Assembly: GCF_000420725.1 (NCBI RefSeq)
Contig: NZ_ATVM01000018.1
Span: 1-58,157 of the forward strand
Reading direction: 5' to 3'
Length of the DNA stretch: 58,157 nt
From: Marinococcus halotolerans DSM 16375
Lineage (GTDB): Bacteria > Bacillota > Bacilli > Bacillales > Marinococcaceae
Shown here one piece after another: positions 19,723 to 30,800 of the stretch. Position numbers and translations under genes: made by a program. Position 1 is the first letter of the stretch, and every line of letters starts with the position of its first letter. Under the pieces are notes generated by a model. It saw only the letters and a program-made list of their open reading frames with translations, was not told the DNA's origin and searched no databases.

Positions 19723-20256
19723 ATGGAAAAAAGCTGGTATGTAGTCCATACTTATTCGGGCTATGAAAACAAAGTAAAAACAAACCTGGAAAAACGGGTG
19801 GAATCCATGGGTATGACGGATAAGATTTTCCGTGTGCTGGTACCGGTGGAGGAAGAAACGGAAACCAAAAATGGAAAGAGCAAAACAGTTTCCAAAAAGG
19901 TTTTCCCTGGGTATGTCATTGTTGAAATGGTAATGACAGACGATTCCTGGTACGTTGTCCGCAATACGCCTGGAGTAACCGGGTTTATCGGTTCGACAGG
20001 AGCAGGATCGAAGCCGACGCCGCTTTTGCCGGACGAGGTGGACACCATTCTCGGTCAGATGGGCGAGAAGGAACCGAAGGCAGAGGTTGATTTCGAACTT
20101 AAAGAAGCAGTGAAGGTTACCGAAGGGCCGTTTGCTGATTTCACCGGCACGGTCGAAGAAATTAATGCAGAGAAGCAGAAGGTCAAAGTTTATGTAAACA
20201 TGTTCGGCCGCGAAACACCGGTGGAACTGGAGTTTACTCAAGTAGAAAAAATCTAG
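19723..20256 (+). CDS. nusG: Transcription termination/antitermination factor NusG
   Basis: A 177-residue factor with the NGN domain (starting [18 protein letters not shown]) that binds RNA polymerase and a C-terminal KOW domain ([14 protein letters not shown]). In Bacillus NusG promotes sequence-specific pausing. The only good Shine-Dalgarno, GGAGGG at 19692-19697, is about 25 nt before ATG 19723, and the gap contains GGGA (19700-19703) and TCCC (19710-19713), which can form a short hairpin. No in-frame start lies closer to it. Confidence 0.96.
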   Translation: MEKSWYVVHTYSGYENKVKTNLEKRVESMGMTDKIFRVLVPVEEETETKNGKSKTVSKKVFPGYVIVEMVMTDDSWYVVRNTPGVTGFIGSTGAGSKPTPLLPDEVDTILGQMGEKEPKAEVDFELKEAVKVTEGPFADFTGTVEEINAEKQKVKVYVNMFGRETPVELEFTQVEKI

Positions 20257-20294
20257 AGCCGGTTTACGGTTTCCGTTCTCTCATGAATTAACCA

Positions 20295-20323
20295 TTGCTT
20301 ATTTTGGCTGCAGGTGATAAAAT
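20295..20323 (+). promoter_or_regulatory. Candidate promoter of rplK-rplA
   Basis: TTGCTT (20295-20300) and TAAAAT (20318-20323) have 17-nt spacing in the 180-nt nusG-rplK gap. Each box has mismatches, so this is tentative. Confidence 0.45.
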
Positions 20324-20435
20324 CATCCTGTTTGGTATTGAAAGATATCATAGCCTAAAGCACATGGTGTTTTAGAATGAGTGGGAGGATACATCGTATC
20401 CGGCTACCACATCACGGACGAAGGAGGTGTGTCGC

Positions 20436-20861
20436 GTGGCTAAAAGAGTCGAGAAGGTTGTTAAACTTCAAATTCCGGCTGGTAAAGCGAACCCGGCACC
20501 ACCGGTAGGCCCAGCGCTTGGTCAAGCCGGTGTGAATATCATGGGATTCTGTAAAGAATTCAACGCTCGTACACAGGAGCAGACAGGGACAATCATTCCT
20601 GTAGAAATCAGTGTCTATGAAGACCGTTCGTTCACTTTTATTACGAAAACTCCGCCAGCTCCTGTACTTCTTAAAGAAGCAGCTGGAGTCAAAGGCGGTT
20701 CCGGAGAGCCTAACCGTAACAAAGTCGGTTCAGTAACCCGGGATCAGGTTCGTGAAATTGCTGAAACGAAAATGCAGGATTTGAACGCATCTGACGTTGA
20801 TTCAGCAATGCGTATGGTTGAAGGAACAGCCCGCAGCATGGGCTTAAACGTTGAAGACTAA
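20436..20861 (+). CDS. rplK: 50S ribosomal protein L11
   Basis: A 141-residue protein of the GTPase-associated centre; it carries the proline-rich N-terminal block [20 protein letters not shown] and the C-terminal rRNA-binding domain. L11 is needed for stringent RelA activation and is the thiostrepton-site protein. AAGGAGG lies 8 nt before GTG 20436; an upstream in-frame GTG at 20427 overlaps that site. Followed by the L1 control region and rplA. Confidence 0.97.
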   Translation: MAKRVEKVVKLQIPAGKANPAPPVGPALGQAGVNIMGFCKEFNARTQEQTGTIIPVEISVYEDRSFTFITKTPPAPVLLKEAAGVKGGSGEPNRNKVGSVTRDQVREIAETKMQDLNASDVDSAMRMVEGTARSMGLNVED

Positions 20862-20881
20862 TTGAAAGATTTGCCTTGCTG

Positions 20882-20964
20882 AAGGTTGTGTGGACGCCTC
20901 TGACGCTCTTGCTGAGGAGACGGCTCGCAACCTTTACTAGTGGGAGGTCTTACCGTTAAACCAC
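20882..20964 (+). promoter_or_regulatory. Probable L1-binding autoregulatory site before rplA
   Basis: A long hairpin is closed by AAGGTTG (20882-20888) and CAACCTT (20928-20934). Next comes GTGG-GA-GGT-CTT-ACC with CCAC downstream: GTGG (20940-20943) pairs CCAC (20961-20964) and GGT (20946-20948) pairs ACC (20952-20954), giving the asymmetric-loop helix that mimics the L1 site on 23S rRNA. L1 is known to repress its own mRNA through such mimics. It ends 17 nt before the rplA start. Confidence 0.7.
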
Positions 20965-20981
20965 AACAAGGAGGAAAAACA

Positions 20982-21680
20982 ATGCCTAAAAGAGGTAAAA
21001 AATACCGCGAGGCGGCGCAGCTCATCGACCAGGAGCAGCAGTACAATGCTGAAGAGGCGATTGAGCTTGCAAAGAAAACATCGATCGTAAACTTTGATGC
21101 AACGGTAGAAGTGGCGTTTCGTCTTGGAATTGATCCGCGTAAAAACGATCAGCAGATCCGTGGCGCGATTGTACTTCCAAACGGAACAGGAAAAAGCCAG
21201 CGCGTGCTTGTTTTTGCTAAAGGCGAAAAAGCCCAGGAAGCAGAAGCGGCCGGCGCTGATTATGTAGGAGAAGAAGATTTGGTGAACCGCGTGCAGCAAG
21301 GCTGGTTTGACTTTGATGCAGTGGTAGCTACTCCTGACATGATGGCCCAGGTAGGTAAATTGGGCCGTACCCTCGGACCAAAAGGCCTTATGCCTAACCC
21401 GAAAACTGGTACGGTTACGATGGACGTTACAAAAGCTGTTGAAGAAATTAAAGCAGGTAAAGTGGAATACCGTGTCGATAAGTCCGGTAACATCCACGCG
21501 CCAATCGGCAAAGTATCCTTTGATACTGCAAGCCTGGTGGAAAACTTCAACACGGTTGCCGATGCGCTTCAAAAAGCAAAGCCGGCAGCTGCTAAAGGAA
21601 CGTACATGAGAGGCGTTGCTGTAACGACTTCCATGGGTCCTGGCGTAAAAGTCAGCACTTCTTCGTTGAAATTCGCATAA
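20982..21680 (+). CDS. rplA: 50S ribosomal protein L1
   Basis: A 232-residue two-domain protein forming the L1 stalk that guides E-site tRNA. It shows the signature region [19 protein letters not shown] and [14 protein letters not shown] in the middle and [24 protein letters not shown] precedes ATG 20982; the reading frame extends further upstream but through the control hairpin. Predicted to shut off its own translation when in excess. Confidence 0.97.
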   Translation: MPKRGKKYREAAQLIDQEQQYNAEEAIELAKKTSIVNFDATVEVAFRLGIDPRKNDQQIRGAIVLPNGTGKSQRVLVFAKGEKAQEAEAAGADYVGEEDLVNRVQQGWFDFDAVVATPDMMAQVGKLGRTLGPKGLMPNPKTGTVTMDVTKAVEEIKAGKVEYRVDKSGNIHAPIGKVSFDTASLVENFNTVADALQKAKPAAAKGTYMRGVAVTTSMGPGVKVSTSSLKFA

Positions 21681-21735
21681 ATTAAACCGTAATACTTTGT
21701 TTGCCGGCAGCTCCCGGGCGATCTTGAAAAAGCTC

Positions 21736-21764
21736 TTGACCCGGGTGCTGCTTCCATTTATACT
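21736..21764 (+). promoter_or_regulatory. SigA-type promoter of rplJ-rplL
   Basis: TTGACC (21736-21741) and TATACT (21759-21764) with 17-nt spacing; transcription would start near 21771 at the 5' end of the L10 leader. Confidence 0.85.
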
Positions 21765-21770
21765 AAATGA

Positions 21771-21927
21771 CGGATCAGCCAACAATTTTATATTGTTGCC
21801 GCAGACAGCAGGAGTGCCCAGCACTTAAACGTCCTGCCGAGGTACCATTCCTATACATTGAACGCTTTGAGGCGTTTTACGGGAGTAGTGTCTTCGTGTC
21901 TGCTAATTGAGACAGGAAGATTTTTTT
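21771..21927 (+). promoter_or_regulatory. L10 leader with transcription attenuator
   Basis: GCAGGA (21808-21813) and TCCTGC (21832-21837) close an element holding the AGTGC/GCACT hairpin and the conserved TGCCGAGGTA, as in Firmicute rplJ leaders bound by the L10-L12 complex. A hairpin AACGC/GCGTT follows (21861-21876). The leader ends in an intrinsic terminator: CTTC-G-TGTCT (21892-21901) with AGACA-G-GAAG (21910-21919), then seven T (21921-21927), before the rplJ ribosome binding site. Excess L10 complex would favour termination, as described for B. subtilis. Confidence 0.85.
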
Positions 21928-21979
21928 GTGTCTGCGGTGGCAGGCGGCAAACAATAAAGAATGGCAGGAGGTGGAACGG

Positions 21980-22483
21980 ATGAGCAAAGTAATCGAACAA
22001 AAGCAGGCGGTTGTTGATGAAATCGCGGCTAAGCTGAAAGACAGCGTATCGACCGTATTGGTGGACTATCGCGGTCTGGACGTATCGGAAATCACGGAAT
22101 TGCGTGCGCAGCTTCGTGAAGCAGACGTTGATTTCAAAGTATATAAAAATACAATGGCTCGTCGTGCAGCAGAAGACGTGAATCTCAAAGACGAGTTGAA
22201 CGAATACCTGGTAGGCCCTACAGCTATTGCGACAAGCAAAGAAGACGCAGTAGCACCTGCAAAAGTATTGTACAATTTCGCTAAGGATCACGAAGCACTG
22301 GAAATTAAAACGGGTGTCATTGAAGGCAGCGTTGTTTCCCAGGAGCAGATCAAAGAATTGGCAAGCCTTCCATCCCACGATGGACTTGTGGCTATGCTGC
22401 TTAGCGTTATGCAGGCGCCAATCCGTAACTTCGCACTGGCTACAAAAGCAGTGGCAGAGCAAAAAGAAGAAGAGAGCGCCTAA
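21980..22483 (+). CDS. rplJ: 50S ribosomal protein L10
   Basis: A 167-residue stalk-base protein. It begins [20 protein letters not shown], has the conserved [12 protein letters not shown] and NTMARRA segments, and ends in the helix that carries L7/L12 dimers. GGAGGTGG is 8 to 10 nt before ATG 21980; the frame stays open further upstream, but through the terminator. Expression is tied to the attenuator above and the gene is co-transcribed with rplL. Confidence 0.97.
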   Translation: MSKVIEQKQAVVDEIAAKLKDSVSTVLVDYRGLDVSEITELRAQLREADVDFKVYKNTMARRAAEDVNLKDELNEYLVGPTAIATSKEDAVAPAKVLYNFAKDHEALEIKTGVIEGSVVSQEQIKELASLPSHDGLVAMLLSVMQAPIRNFALATKAVAEQKEEESA

Positions 22484-22535
22484 CCAACCGGCGTTTAAAT
22501 CGGCTTAAATATTAATATTAAGAGGAGGATTATCC

Positions 22536-22898
22536 ATGAGTAATCAAGAAATGATTGATGCGATTAAGGAAATGTCCGTTCTGGAATTGAACGAATTAGT
22601 AAAAGCAATTGAAGAAGAGTTCGGCGTAACAGCAGCTGCACCAGTAGCAGCTGGCGGTGGCGGCGGTGAAGCCGTTGAGGAAGAGCAAACAGAATTCGAC
22701 GTAGTACTCGAAAGCGCTGGTTCTTCTAAAATCAACGTCATCAAAGTTGTCCGCGAAATCACCGGCCTTGGCTTGAAAGAAGCTAAAGCATTGGTAGACG
22801 GAGCTCCTGACACATTGAAAGAAGGCGTATCTAAAGAAGACGCTGAAGAAATGAAAGGTCAACTCGAAGAAGCAGGCGCTTCTATCGAATTGAAGTAA
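22536..22898 (+). CDS. rplL: 50S ribosomal protein L7/L12
   Basis: A 120-residue acidic stalk protein present in several copies per ribosome. N-terminal dimerisation domain, an alanine/glycine hinge ([20 protein letters not shown]), and the C-terminal factor-binding domain with [31 protein letters not shown] precedes ATG 22536. Terminated directly downstream. Confidence 0.98.
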   Translation: MSNQEMIDAIKEMSVLELNELVKAIEEEFGVTAAAPVAAGGGGGEAVEEEQTEFDVVLESAGSSKINVIKVVREITGLGLKEAKALVDGAPDTLKEGVSKEDAEEMKGQLEEAGASIELK

Positions 22899-22909
22899 GC
22901 TTTTGTATA

Positions 22910-22941
22910 AACTCATCCGCACCTGTGCGGGTGAGTTTTTT
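22910..22941 (+). terminator. Terminator of rplJ-rplL
   Basis: ACTCATCCGCA and TGCGGGTGAGT form a stem around CCTG, followed by six T. It lies about 12 nt after the rplL stop. Confidence 0.92.
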
Positions 22942-23003
22942 GTTGCAATAAACTGCTTGGCCCTGCTATGATAATATTCCAATAATTAGAACGGAGCGAT
23001 GCT

Positions 23004-23600
23004 ATGAGCGGTGAACAATATTTTCATACAAATCCAAGCGTGGCGAGCAGCGAGAAAGTCATTCATGCAGAGCTTAGAGGCAGAGACTGGTCGTTTATTA
23101 CAGACAGCGGGGTCTTCTCGAAGCAAACGGTGGATTTTGGTACGGAGACACTGCTTGAAACCTTTGAGTGGCCGGACTTAGATGGAGACATTGTAGACAT
23201 TGGCTGTGGTTACGGCGTAGTGGGAGTCACCCTCGCCAAAGAAACCAGCCGGAGCGTTCTGCTTTTTGATATCAATCAACGCGCCGTGGAGCTGGCCAGG
23301 AAAAATATCCAGCGGTATCAGGCCGAGAACGCGGAGGCGGCGGAGAGTGATTTGTTCAGTGCCTATCAAGGCAAGGCGGCGGCAGTTTTGACGAATCCTC
23401 CTATCAGGGCCGGAAAGAAAGTGGTGCACCGGCTGTTCGAAGAAGCTTACGAAGCGCTGAAGCCGGGAGGCGAATGCTGGATTGTCATTCAAAAAAAGCA
23501 GGGTGCCCCTTCAGCGAAGGAAAAGCTTAACGAGCTGTTTCCGGTAGTGAAAAATGTGAAAAAGAATAAAGGTTATTATATTTTTCGTGCGCGTAAATAA
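23004..23600 (+). CDS. RsmC-like class I SAM-dependent methyltransferase (YbxB family)
   Basis: A 198-residue protein. The SAM-binding glycine motif is VDIGCGYGVVGV (about 56-67), and the catalytic NPPIRAGKKVVH block marks the RsmC/RlmG group, which methylates guanine N2 in rRNA. It equals the C-terminal half of E. coli RsmC, as does B. subtilis YbxB in the same position before rpoB. A 16S rRNA target is likely but not shown by sequence. It stands between two terminators, with RBS CGGAGCG before ATG 23004. Confidence 0.85.
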   Translation: MSGEQYFHTNPSVASSEKVIHAELRGRDWSFITDSGVFSKQTVDFGTETLLETFEWPDLDGDIVDIGCGYGVVGVTLAKETSRSVLLFDINQRAVELARKNIQRYQAENAEAAESDLFSAYQGKAAAVLTNPPIRAGKKVVHRLFEEAYEALKPGGECWIVIQKKQGAPSAKEKLNELFPVVKNVKKNKGYYIFRARK

Positions 23601-23602
23601 AT

Positions 23603-23637
23603 AAAACAGCACCATCAGAAGTTGACGGTGCTGTTTT
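23603..23637 (+). terminator. Terminator after the RsmC-like gene
   Basis: AAAACAGCACC (23603-23613) pairs perfectly with GGTGCTGTTTT (23627-23637). The A and T arms also permit function on the opposite strand, though no gene there needs it. Confidence 0.85.
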
Positions 23638-23639
23638 GA

Positions 23640-24175
23640 TATGGTATTATAATTTAATGCGTATAAGTATCCATGCGCGTCAAACTACATGTAATATTCT
23701 ACTTATTAAATCAGGTGATACCGTAAGAAGTATCATCCATTTCTTTTCTATTTGCCACTTCACGGCTGGGCTGAATTACGGTTGCAGCAAGCTTATCCAC
23801 TAAAACGAGAACGTTTGTGCTTTTGATTCCTTCTTATTCTAACACACTCGAATGAGAAATGGGAGAATCGATCGTAATAAGTATTAGGAAACACAACTCC
23901 ATTTAAGATAATCAACATAAGTCAGGGAGAAGCAATCAGCATTCTCAAACTGGCTATTCGGTTTGTGAAACTTTTTAACGACGGCATGTGTGAGCGGGCT
24001 GTTCTCTGTGTTCTGATACGCAGGCGCTTTTAATCAGAACAGAAAGAGCCGTCCGTCTACATGACGACGCGTCTCTGCATTTATCACTATTTAGCTATAT
24101 TACCGATAATTGCCTTGGAAAAACGCTTGTTTTTAAAACGGGCGGATATCATGCGAGATTTGAGGGGTGAATCTG
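23640..24175 (+). promoter_or_regulatory. Long rpoB upstream region with a leader hairpin
   Basis: About 535 nt without a gene. The clearest element is a hairpin at 23997-24050: GGCT pairs with AGCC at the base, and GTTCTGAT (24010-24017) pairs with ATCAGAAC (24033-24040); CTGTTCT/AGAACAG offers a competing pairing. I found no convincing promoter with both boxes, although the region must hold or pass one for rpoBC. The rest appears unstructured. Confidence 0.55.
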
Positions 24176-27100
24176 TTGTCAAGTCAACTTATTCAATTTG
24201 GACGTCACCGCCAGCGGAGAAGCTATGCCCGAATCAATGAAGTGTTGGACCTTCCAAACCTCATTGAGATTCAGACGGCTTCTTATCAATGGTTTCTAGA
24301 TGAAGGTATTCGCGAAATGTTTCAGGACATTTCGCCGATTGAAGATTTTACCGGAAACTTGGTGCTTGAATTCATCGATTATAATTTAGGAGAGCCTAAA
24401 TATCCGATCGATGAATCAAAAGAACGCGATGCTACGTATTCTGCACCGCTCCGGGTCAAGGTTCGCCTGATGAACAAAGAGACCGGCGAAGTAAAAGAGC
24501 AGGAAGTATTTATGGGTGATTTCCCGCTTATGACCGACACAGGTACTTTTGTGATAAACGGGGCTGAGCGTGTTATCGTATCCCAGCTCGTACGTTCACC
24601 GAGTGTATATTTTAATAATAAAGTAGACAAGAACGGCAAGCGCGGCCATACCGCAACCGTTATTCCGAACCGTGGCGCGTGGCTCGAGCTTGAAACAGAT
24701 GCAAAAGATGTCGTTCATGTTCGTATTGACCGCACCCGGAAAATTCCGGTTACCGTGCTCCTTCGTGCACTTGGGTTTGGATCTGATCAGGAGATTATCG
24801 ATCTTCTGGGTGAAGACCAGTACCTGCGGAACACACTCGAAAAAGATAACACAGAAGGCAGCGAAAAAGCCCTTCTCGAAATTTATGAACGTCTCCGCCC
24901 TGGGGAGCCGCCAACAGTGGATAGCGCGAAGAGTTTATTAAACACGCGCTTTTTTGATCCGAAGCGGTACGATCTCGCAAATGTCGGGCGTTATAAAATG
25001 AATAAAAAACTTCACATCCAGAATCGTTTATTCAATCAGCGTTTAGCAGAAACGCTTGCTGATCCAGACACGGGAGAGGTCATTGCCGAATCGGGCACGA
25101 TGCTCGACCGCCGGACATTGGACCGCCTGATGCCGTACCTGGAAAACAATCTTGGATTTAAACGGTACACCGTTTCCGGTGGAGTGGTGGAAGATGCAGA
25201 TTTGGACGTACAGTCTATTAAGATTTATGCAGATGACGGTCAAGGCGAAGACCGTGAAATTAACGTAATCAGTAACGGAAATATTGATCATGATACGAAG
25301 AATATTACTCCGGAAGACATGATTGCTTCGGTTAACTATTTCTTCAATCTTCTTCACGGCGTCGGCCGTACAGATGATATTGACCACCTGGGCAACCGTC
25401 GTCTCCGTTCCGTCGGAGAGCTGCTTCAGAACCAATTCCGTATCGGGCTTTCCCGTATGGAGCGTGTTGTACGTGAGCGTATGTCCATTCAGGACCCAAG
25501 CTCCATCACACCGCAGGCGCTTATCAATATTCGCCCGGTAATTGCTTCTATTAAAGAGTTTTTCGGAAGCTCGCAGCTTTCCCAGTTTATGGACCAGACA
25601 AATCCTTTGGCTGAATTGACGCACAAACGCCGTCTGTCAGCGCTTGGACCGGGCGGTCTGACCCGTGAGCGTGCCGGCTTTGAAGTACGTGACGTTCACT
25701 ATTCCCACTACGGTCGTATGTGTCCGATTGAAACGCCGGAAGGTCCGAACATCGGTTTGATTAACTCCTTATCGAGCTACGCCAAGGTAAATAAATTCGG
25801 CTTCATTGAAACAGCTTACCGCCGTGTAGATCCGGATACAGGAGTGGTCACCGAGCAGTGTGACTATCTTACTGCCGATGAAGAAGACAACTACGTAGTC
25901 GCTCAGGCGAACGCTTCACTTGCTGAAGACGGAACGTTTGCCGACGATGAAGTTATTGCCCGTTTCCGCGGGGACAACACGATCGTTCCAAAAGAAAAAA
26001 TTGACTATATGGACGTATCGCCAAAGCAGGCAGTTTCTGCTGCGACAGCGTGTATTCCGTTCCTTGAAAACGATGACTCCAACCGGGCATTGATGGGAGC
26101 AAACATGCAGCGCCAGGCAGTGCCGCTTCTTGAGCCGGAAGCACCTCTTGTAGGTACCGGCATGGAATACGTTTCAGCGAAGGATTCAGGTGCTGCCATC
26201 ATCGCACGTCACAAAGGCGTAGTTGAGCGGGCCTCCGCACGTGAAATCTGGATCCGCCGCATTGAAGATGTAGACGGAAAAGAAGTAGAAACAGATATCG
26301 ACAAATATCGCATGATGAAATACGTTCGTTCCAACCAGGGCACAAGCTACAACCAGCGTCCAATCGTTAAAGACGGAGACCGCATTGAAAAAGGCGAAGT
26401 GCTTGCAGACGGTCCATCGATGGACAACGGGGAAATGGCATTGGGCCGTAACGTGTTAACCGCCTTTATGACCTGGGACGGCTATAACTATGAGGACGCC
26501 GTTATCCTGAGCGAACGGGTAGTAAAAGACGACGTTTACACTTCCATTCACGTCGATGAATACGAGTCAGAAGCCCGCGATACTAAGCTCGGACCGGAGG
26601 AAATCACCCGTGATATTCCAAACGTCGGCGAAGAAGCGCTGAAGGACCTGGATGACCGCGGTATTATCCGCGTCGGTGCGGAAGTGAAGGACGGCGACAT
26701 TCTTGTTGGGAAAGTAACGCCGAAGGGCATGACAGAGCTTTCCGCAGAAGAACGTCTGCTTCACGCGATCTTCGGGGAAAAAGCTCGTGAAGTACGGGAT
26801 ACTTCGCTTCGTGTGCCTCACGGCGCAGACGGCATTGTACTCGACGTAAAAATCTTTAACCGTGAAGACGGAGATGAACTTCCGCCGGGAGTGAATCAGC
26901 TTGTCCGGGTTTACCTCGTGCAGAAGCGTAAGATTCACGAAGGGGATAAAATGGCCGGCCGTCACGGAAACAAAGGTGTTATTTCGCGTATTCTTCCAGA
27001 AGAAGATATGCCTTACCTGCCGGACGGAACACCGATTGATCTTATGCTGAACCCTCTCGGGGTGCCTTCGCGTATGAACATCGGACAGGTGCTTGAAATG

Positions 27101-27715
27101 CACCTGGGCATGGCTGCCCGTTCCCTGAACCTTCACATGGCAACGCCGGTATTTGACGGTGCCCGTGAAGAAGACGTTTGGGAAACCATTCAGGAAGCCG
27201 GCCTCGCCCGGGACGGAAAGACCGTATTGTATGACGGACGTACAGGGGAAACCTTTGACAACCGTATTTCAGTCGGGGTCATGTATATGATCAAGCTTGC
27301 CCACATGGTGGACGACAAGCTTCACGCCCGTTCAACCGGTCCTTACTCCCTCGTTACCCAGCAGCCGCTTGGTGGTAAAGCGCAATTCGGCGGCCAGCGT
27401 TTCGGGGAAATGGAAGTATGGGCACTTGAAGCGTACGGCGCAGCTTATACGCTGCAGGAAATTCTCACGGTGAAATCCGACGACGTTGTCGGCCGTGTGA
27501 AGACGTACGAAGCGATTGTTAAAGGGGAAAACGTGCCGGAGCCTGGCGTTCCCGAGTCGTTTAAAGTTCTGATTAAAGAGCTTCAAAGCCTTGGCATGGA
27601 CGTAAAAATGCTTTCGAGCAATGAAGAGGAAATCGAAATGAAAGAGCTCGATGATGAAGATGAACAACCCGGAGATAACTTGAATCTTAGAATCGAGTCC
27701 ACGGAAAACGCATAA
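24176..27715 (+). CDS. rpoB: DNA-directed RNA polymerase subunit beta
   Basis: A 1179-residue core subunit. The rifampicin-site cluster [20 protein letters not shown] followed by [11 protein letters not shown] is wild-type in appearance, and the conserved [19 protein letters not shown] and [13 protein letters not shown] blocks are intact. The C-terminus has a short acidic tail. TTG 24176 (encoding [15 protein letters not shown]) is the preferred start because GAGGGG lies 8 nt upstream and it aligns with the Bacillus N-terminus; an in-frame GTG at 24167 overlaps that site. Confidence 0.97.
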   Translation: MSSQLIQFGRHRQRRSYARINEVLDLPNLIEIQTASYQWFLDEGIREMFQDISPIEDFTGNLVLEFIDYNLGEPKYPIDESKERDATYSAPLRVKVRLMNKETGEVKEQEVFMGDFPLMTDTGTFVINGAERVIVSQLVRSPSVYFNNKVDKNGKRGHTATVIPNRGAWLELETDAKDVVHVRIDRTRKIPVTVLLRALGFGSDQEIIDLLGEDQYLRNTLEKDNTEGSEKALLEIYERLRPGEPPTVDSAKSLLNTRFFDPKRYDLANVGRYKMNKKLHIQNRLFNQRLAETLADPDTGEVIAESGTMLDRRTLDRLMPYLENNLGFKRYTVSGGVVEDADLDVQSIKIYADDGQGEDREINVISNGNIDHDTKNITPEDMIASVNYFFNLLHGVGRTDDIDHLGNRRLRSVGELLQNQFRIGLSRMERVVRERMSIQDPSSITPQALINIRPVIASIKEFFGSSQLSQFMDQTNPLAELTHKRRLSALGPGGLTRERAGFEVRDVHYSHYGRMCPIETPEGPNIGLINSLSSYAKVNKFGFIETAYRRVDPDTGVVTEQCDYLTADEEDNYVVAQANASLAEDGTFADDEVIARFRGDNTIVPKEKIDYMDVSPKQAVSAATACIPFLENDDSNRALMGANMQRQAVPLLEPEAPLVGTGMEYVSAKDSGAAIIARHKGVVERASAREIWIRRIEDVDGKEVETDIDKYRMMKYVRSNQGTSYNQRPIVKDGDRIEKGEVLADGPSMDNGEMALGRNVLTAFMTWDGYNYEDAVILSERVVKDDVYTSIHVDEYESEARDTKLGPEEITRDIPNVGEEALKDLDDRGIIRVGAEVKDGDILVGKVTPKGMTELSAEERLLHAIFGEKAREVRDTSLRVPHGADGIVLDVKIFNREDGDELPPGVNQLVRVYLVQKRKIHEGDKMAGRHGNKGVISRILPEEDMPYLPDGTPIDLMLNPLGVPSRMNIGQVLEMHLGMAARSLNLHMATPVFDGAREEDVWETIQEAGLARDGKTVLYDGRTGETFDNRISVGVMYMIKLAHMVDDKLHARSTGPYSLVTQQPLGGKAQFGGQRFGEMEVWALEAYGAAYTLQEILTVKSDDVVGRVKTYEAIVKGENVPEPGVPESFKVLIKELQSLGMDVKMLSSNEEEIEMKELDDEDEQPGDNLNLRIESTENA

Positions 27716-27743
27716 GGTCTCATCGGTAAAACGGAGAACACGG

Positions 27744-27782
27744 GGTGTCTAATTAAAAGCTTTTCAGCTTTTTGTAGGCACC
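27744..27782 (+). other. Hairpin in the rpoB-rpoC gap
   Basis: AAAAGCT (27755-27761), loop TTTC, AGCTTTT (27766-27772), flanked by GGTG (27744-27747) and CACC (27779-27782). The five T residues at 27769-27773 are inside the hairpin base, so it may be a partial terminator or an RNA processing site tuning RpoB:RpoC. Confidence 0.5.
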
Positions 27783-27837
27783 TCTTGTCCCTCTTTCAGC
27801 CATGCCACCTTTAAAGATTGAAAGGGAGGTCGACCTC

Positions 27838-30800
27838 TTGATAGACGTCAATAACTTTGAATATATGAAAATTGGACTTGCCTCTCCGGAAAAAATTCGT
27901 TCCTGGACCCACGGCGAAGTGAAAAAGCCAGAAACGATCAACTACCGGACGTTAAAACCGGAAAAAGACGGGCTGTTCTGCGAGCGTATTTTTGGTCCGA
28001 CCAAGGACTGGGAATGCCACTGCGGTAAATACAAGCGTATTCGCTATAAAGGCGTAGTCTGTGACAGATGCGGAGTAGAAGTTACCCGTTCGAAGGTGCG
28101 CCGGGAACGCATGGGCCACATTGAACTTGCAGCTCCGGTATCTCACATTTGGTACTTTAAAGGTATTCCGAGCCGTATGGGACTTGTCCTTGATATGTCC
28201 CCGCGTTCACTCGAGGAAGTTATTTATTTTGCTTCCTATACAGTGACGGAGCCGGGAGAAACACCGCTTGAATACAAGCAGCTGCTTTCCGAAAGAGAGT
28301 ACCGGGCGTATTACGATAAGTACGGCAAAACCTTCTCTGCTCAAATGGGTGCAGAAGCCATCCGTAAGCTTCTTCAGGATATTGATCTTGAAAAAGAAGT
28401 GCACGGCTTAAAAGGCGAACTCGAAACAGCGCAGGGACAGCGCCGTACTCGTGCAATCAAGCGCCTGGAAGTGCTTGAAGCGTTCCGTCACTCCGGCAAC
28501 CATCCGGCATGGATGATTCTCGATGTGCTCCCGGTTGTTCCACCGGAAATTCGTCCGATGGTTCAGCTTGACGGCGGCCGGTTTGCCACATCTGATCTGA
28601 ACGATCTGTACCGTCGCGTTATCAACCGGAACAATCGTTTGAAACGCCTTCTTGATCTGGGAGCACCGAGCATCATCGTACAAAACGAAAAACGGATGCT
28701 TCAGGAAGCCGTCGACGCCTTGATCGACAACGGGCGCCGCGGCCGTCCAGTTACTGGTCCCGGCAACCGTCCGCTAAAATCTCTTTCTCACATGCTGAAA
28801 GGGAAGCAGGGACGTTTCCGTCAGAACCTTCTCGGTAAACGTGTCGACTATTCCGGCCGTTCCGTTATCGTGGTCGGGCCGAGCCTGAAAATGTATCAGT
28901 GCGGACTGCCTAAAGAAATGGCGCTTGAGCTGTTCAAGCCGTTTGTAATGAAAGAGCTCGTGAACCGGAGCCTGGCACACAACATTAAGAGCGCTAAGCG
29001 GAAAGTGGAACGCGTGCATCCGGAAGTCTGGGACGTGCTTGAAGACGTTATCCGTGAACACCCGGTGCTTTTGAACCGTGCACCGACGCTTCACCGTCTT
29101 GGTATCCAGGCGTTCGAACCGACGCTGGTCGAAGGACGCGCCATCAAGCTTCACCCGCTCGTATGTACAGCGTATAACGCCGACTTTGACGGGGACCAGA
29201 TGGCCGTACACGTACCGCTTTCAGCAGAAGCCCAGGCAGAGGCGCGCGTGCTCATGCTTGCGGCGCAGAACATCCTGAACCCTAAGGATGGTAAGCCGGT
29301 TGTTACACCGTCCCAGGACATGGTGCTTGGAAACTATTATCTGACCCTTGAGCGTGAAAACGCGATGGGTGAAGGCTCTATTTTCAATGATATAAAAGAA
29401 GTTCTCACTGCTTATCAAAACGGCTATGTGCATCTGCACACCCGTATTGCTCTGCCGGTGCGTGCGTTAAATAAAACGAACTTCAGTGAAGAAGAGATGA
29501 GTAAGCTCGTCTTAACGACACCAGGAAAGCTCATTTTCAATGAAATACTGCCGACGTCGTTCCCTTACGTGAACGAGCCGACAGCATTAAACCTTGAACA
29601 GGAGCTCCCGGAAAAGTATGTAGTGCCGAGCACGACAGATGTAAAAGAAGAATTTAAGAACCGCGAACTCATCCAGCCATTTAAAAAAGGCTTTTTGGGT
29701 GACATCATTGCAGCGGTGTTTAAAAACTTCCAGATCATTGAAACGTCGAAAATGCTTGACCGTATGAAGGATCTTGGCTTCCATTACTCCACAAAAGCAG
29801 GAATTACGGTTGGTATTTCCGATATTGTTGTGCTTCCGGACAAGCAGGACGTGCTTTCGGATTCCGAAGATCAGGTCTCGAAGGTAATGAAACAGTTCCG
29901 GCGCGGTTTAATTACCGAAGAAGAGCGCTATGATAAAATTATCAGCATCTGGGGCAGTGCCAAAGACATCATCCAGGATAAACTCATGGGTACGCTTGAT
30001 ATTCGCAACCCTATTTTCATGATGAGTGATTCCGGTGCCCGTGGTAACGCCTCGAACTTCACGCAGCTTGCAGGTATGCGCGGACTGATGGCCAATCCAT
30101 CCGGACGAATCATCGAGCTTCCGATTAAATCGAGTTTCCGTGAAGGACTTACAGTGCTTGAGTACTTTATTTCCACGCACGGTGCACGTAAAGGTCTGGC
30201 TGACACAGCGCTTAAAACTGCCGACTCGGGTTATCTGACCCGCCGTCTTGTGGATGTGGCTCAGGACGTTATCATCCGTGAAGACGACTGCGGCACTGAC
30301 CGCGGGCTTTCGGTAGCAACGCTCCGCGAAGGCAATGAAATTATTGAAAAACTTCAGGACCGCCTGATCGGCCGGGTAGCCTTTGAAACAGTGCGTCATC
30401 CTGAAACAAACGAAGTACTGGCTCAAAAAGGTGAGCTTCTAAATGAAGATTCGGCTCGTATTATCGAAGAAGCCGGCGTCGAAAAAGTTGTTATCCGCTC
30501 TGTCTTTACGTGCGATACGCATCACGGCGTCTGCAAAAAATGCTACGGCCGTAACCTTGCTACAGGAGCCGACGTTGAAGTGGGCGAAGCAGTAGGGATC
30601 ATCGCTGCCCAGTCCATCGGTGAGCCGGGTACACAGCTTACCATGCGTACGTTCCACACAGGCGGCGTAGCCGGGGATGACATCACCCAGGGTCTTCCTC
30701 GTATTCAGGAGCTTGTTGAAGCCCGTAATCCGAAAGGTCAGGCTGTTATTTCTGAGCTCTCCGGCGAAATTGTCGATGTGAAAGATCTGACGGATAAAAA

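Noticed and set aside
20937-21824. Long minus-strand frame opposite rplA
   Set aside because: A shadow of strongly biased codon use in rplA, with no ribosome binding site or family likeness; the same applies to other long antisense frames across ribosomal genes.
21926-21979. Extended N-terminus for L10
   Set aside because: It would begin in the T tract of the attenuator; GGAGGTGG places the start at 21980, and the length then fits the family.
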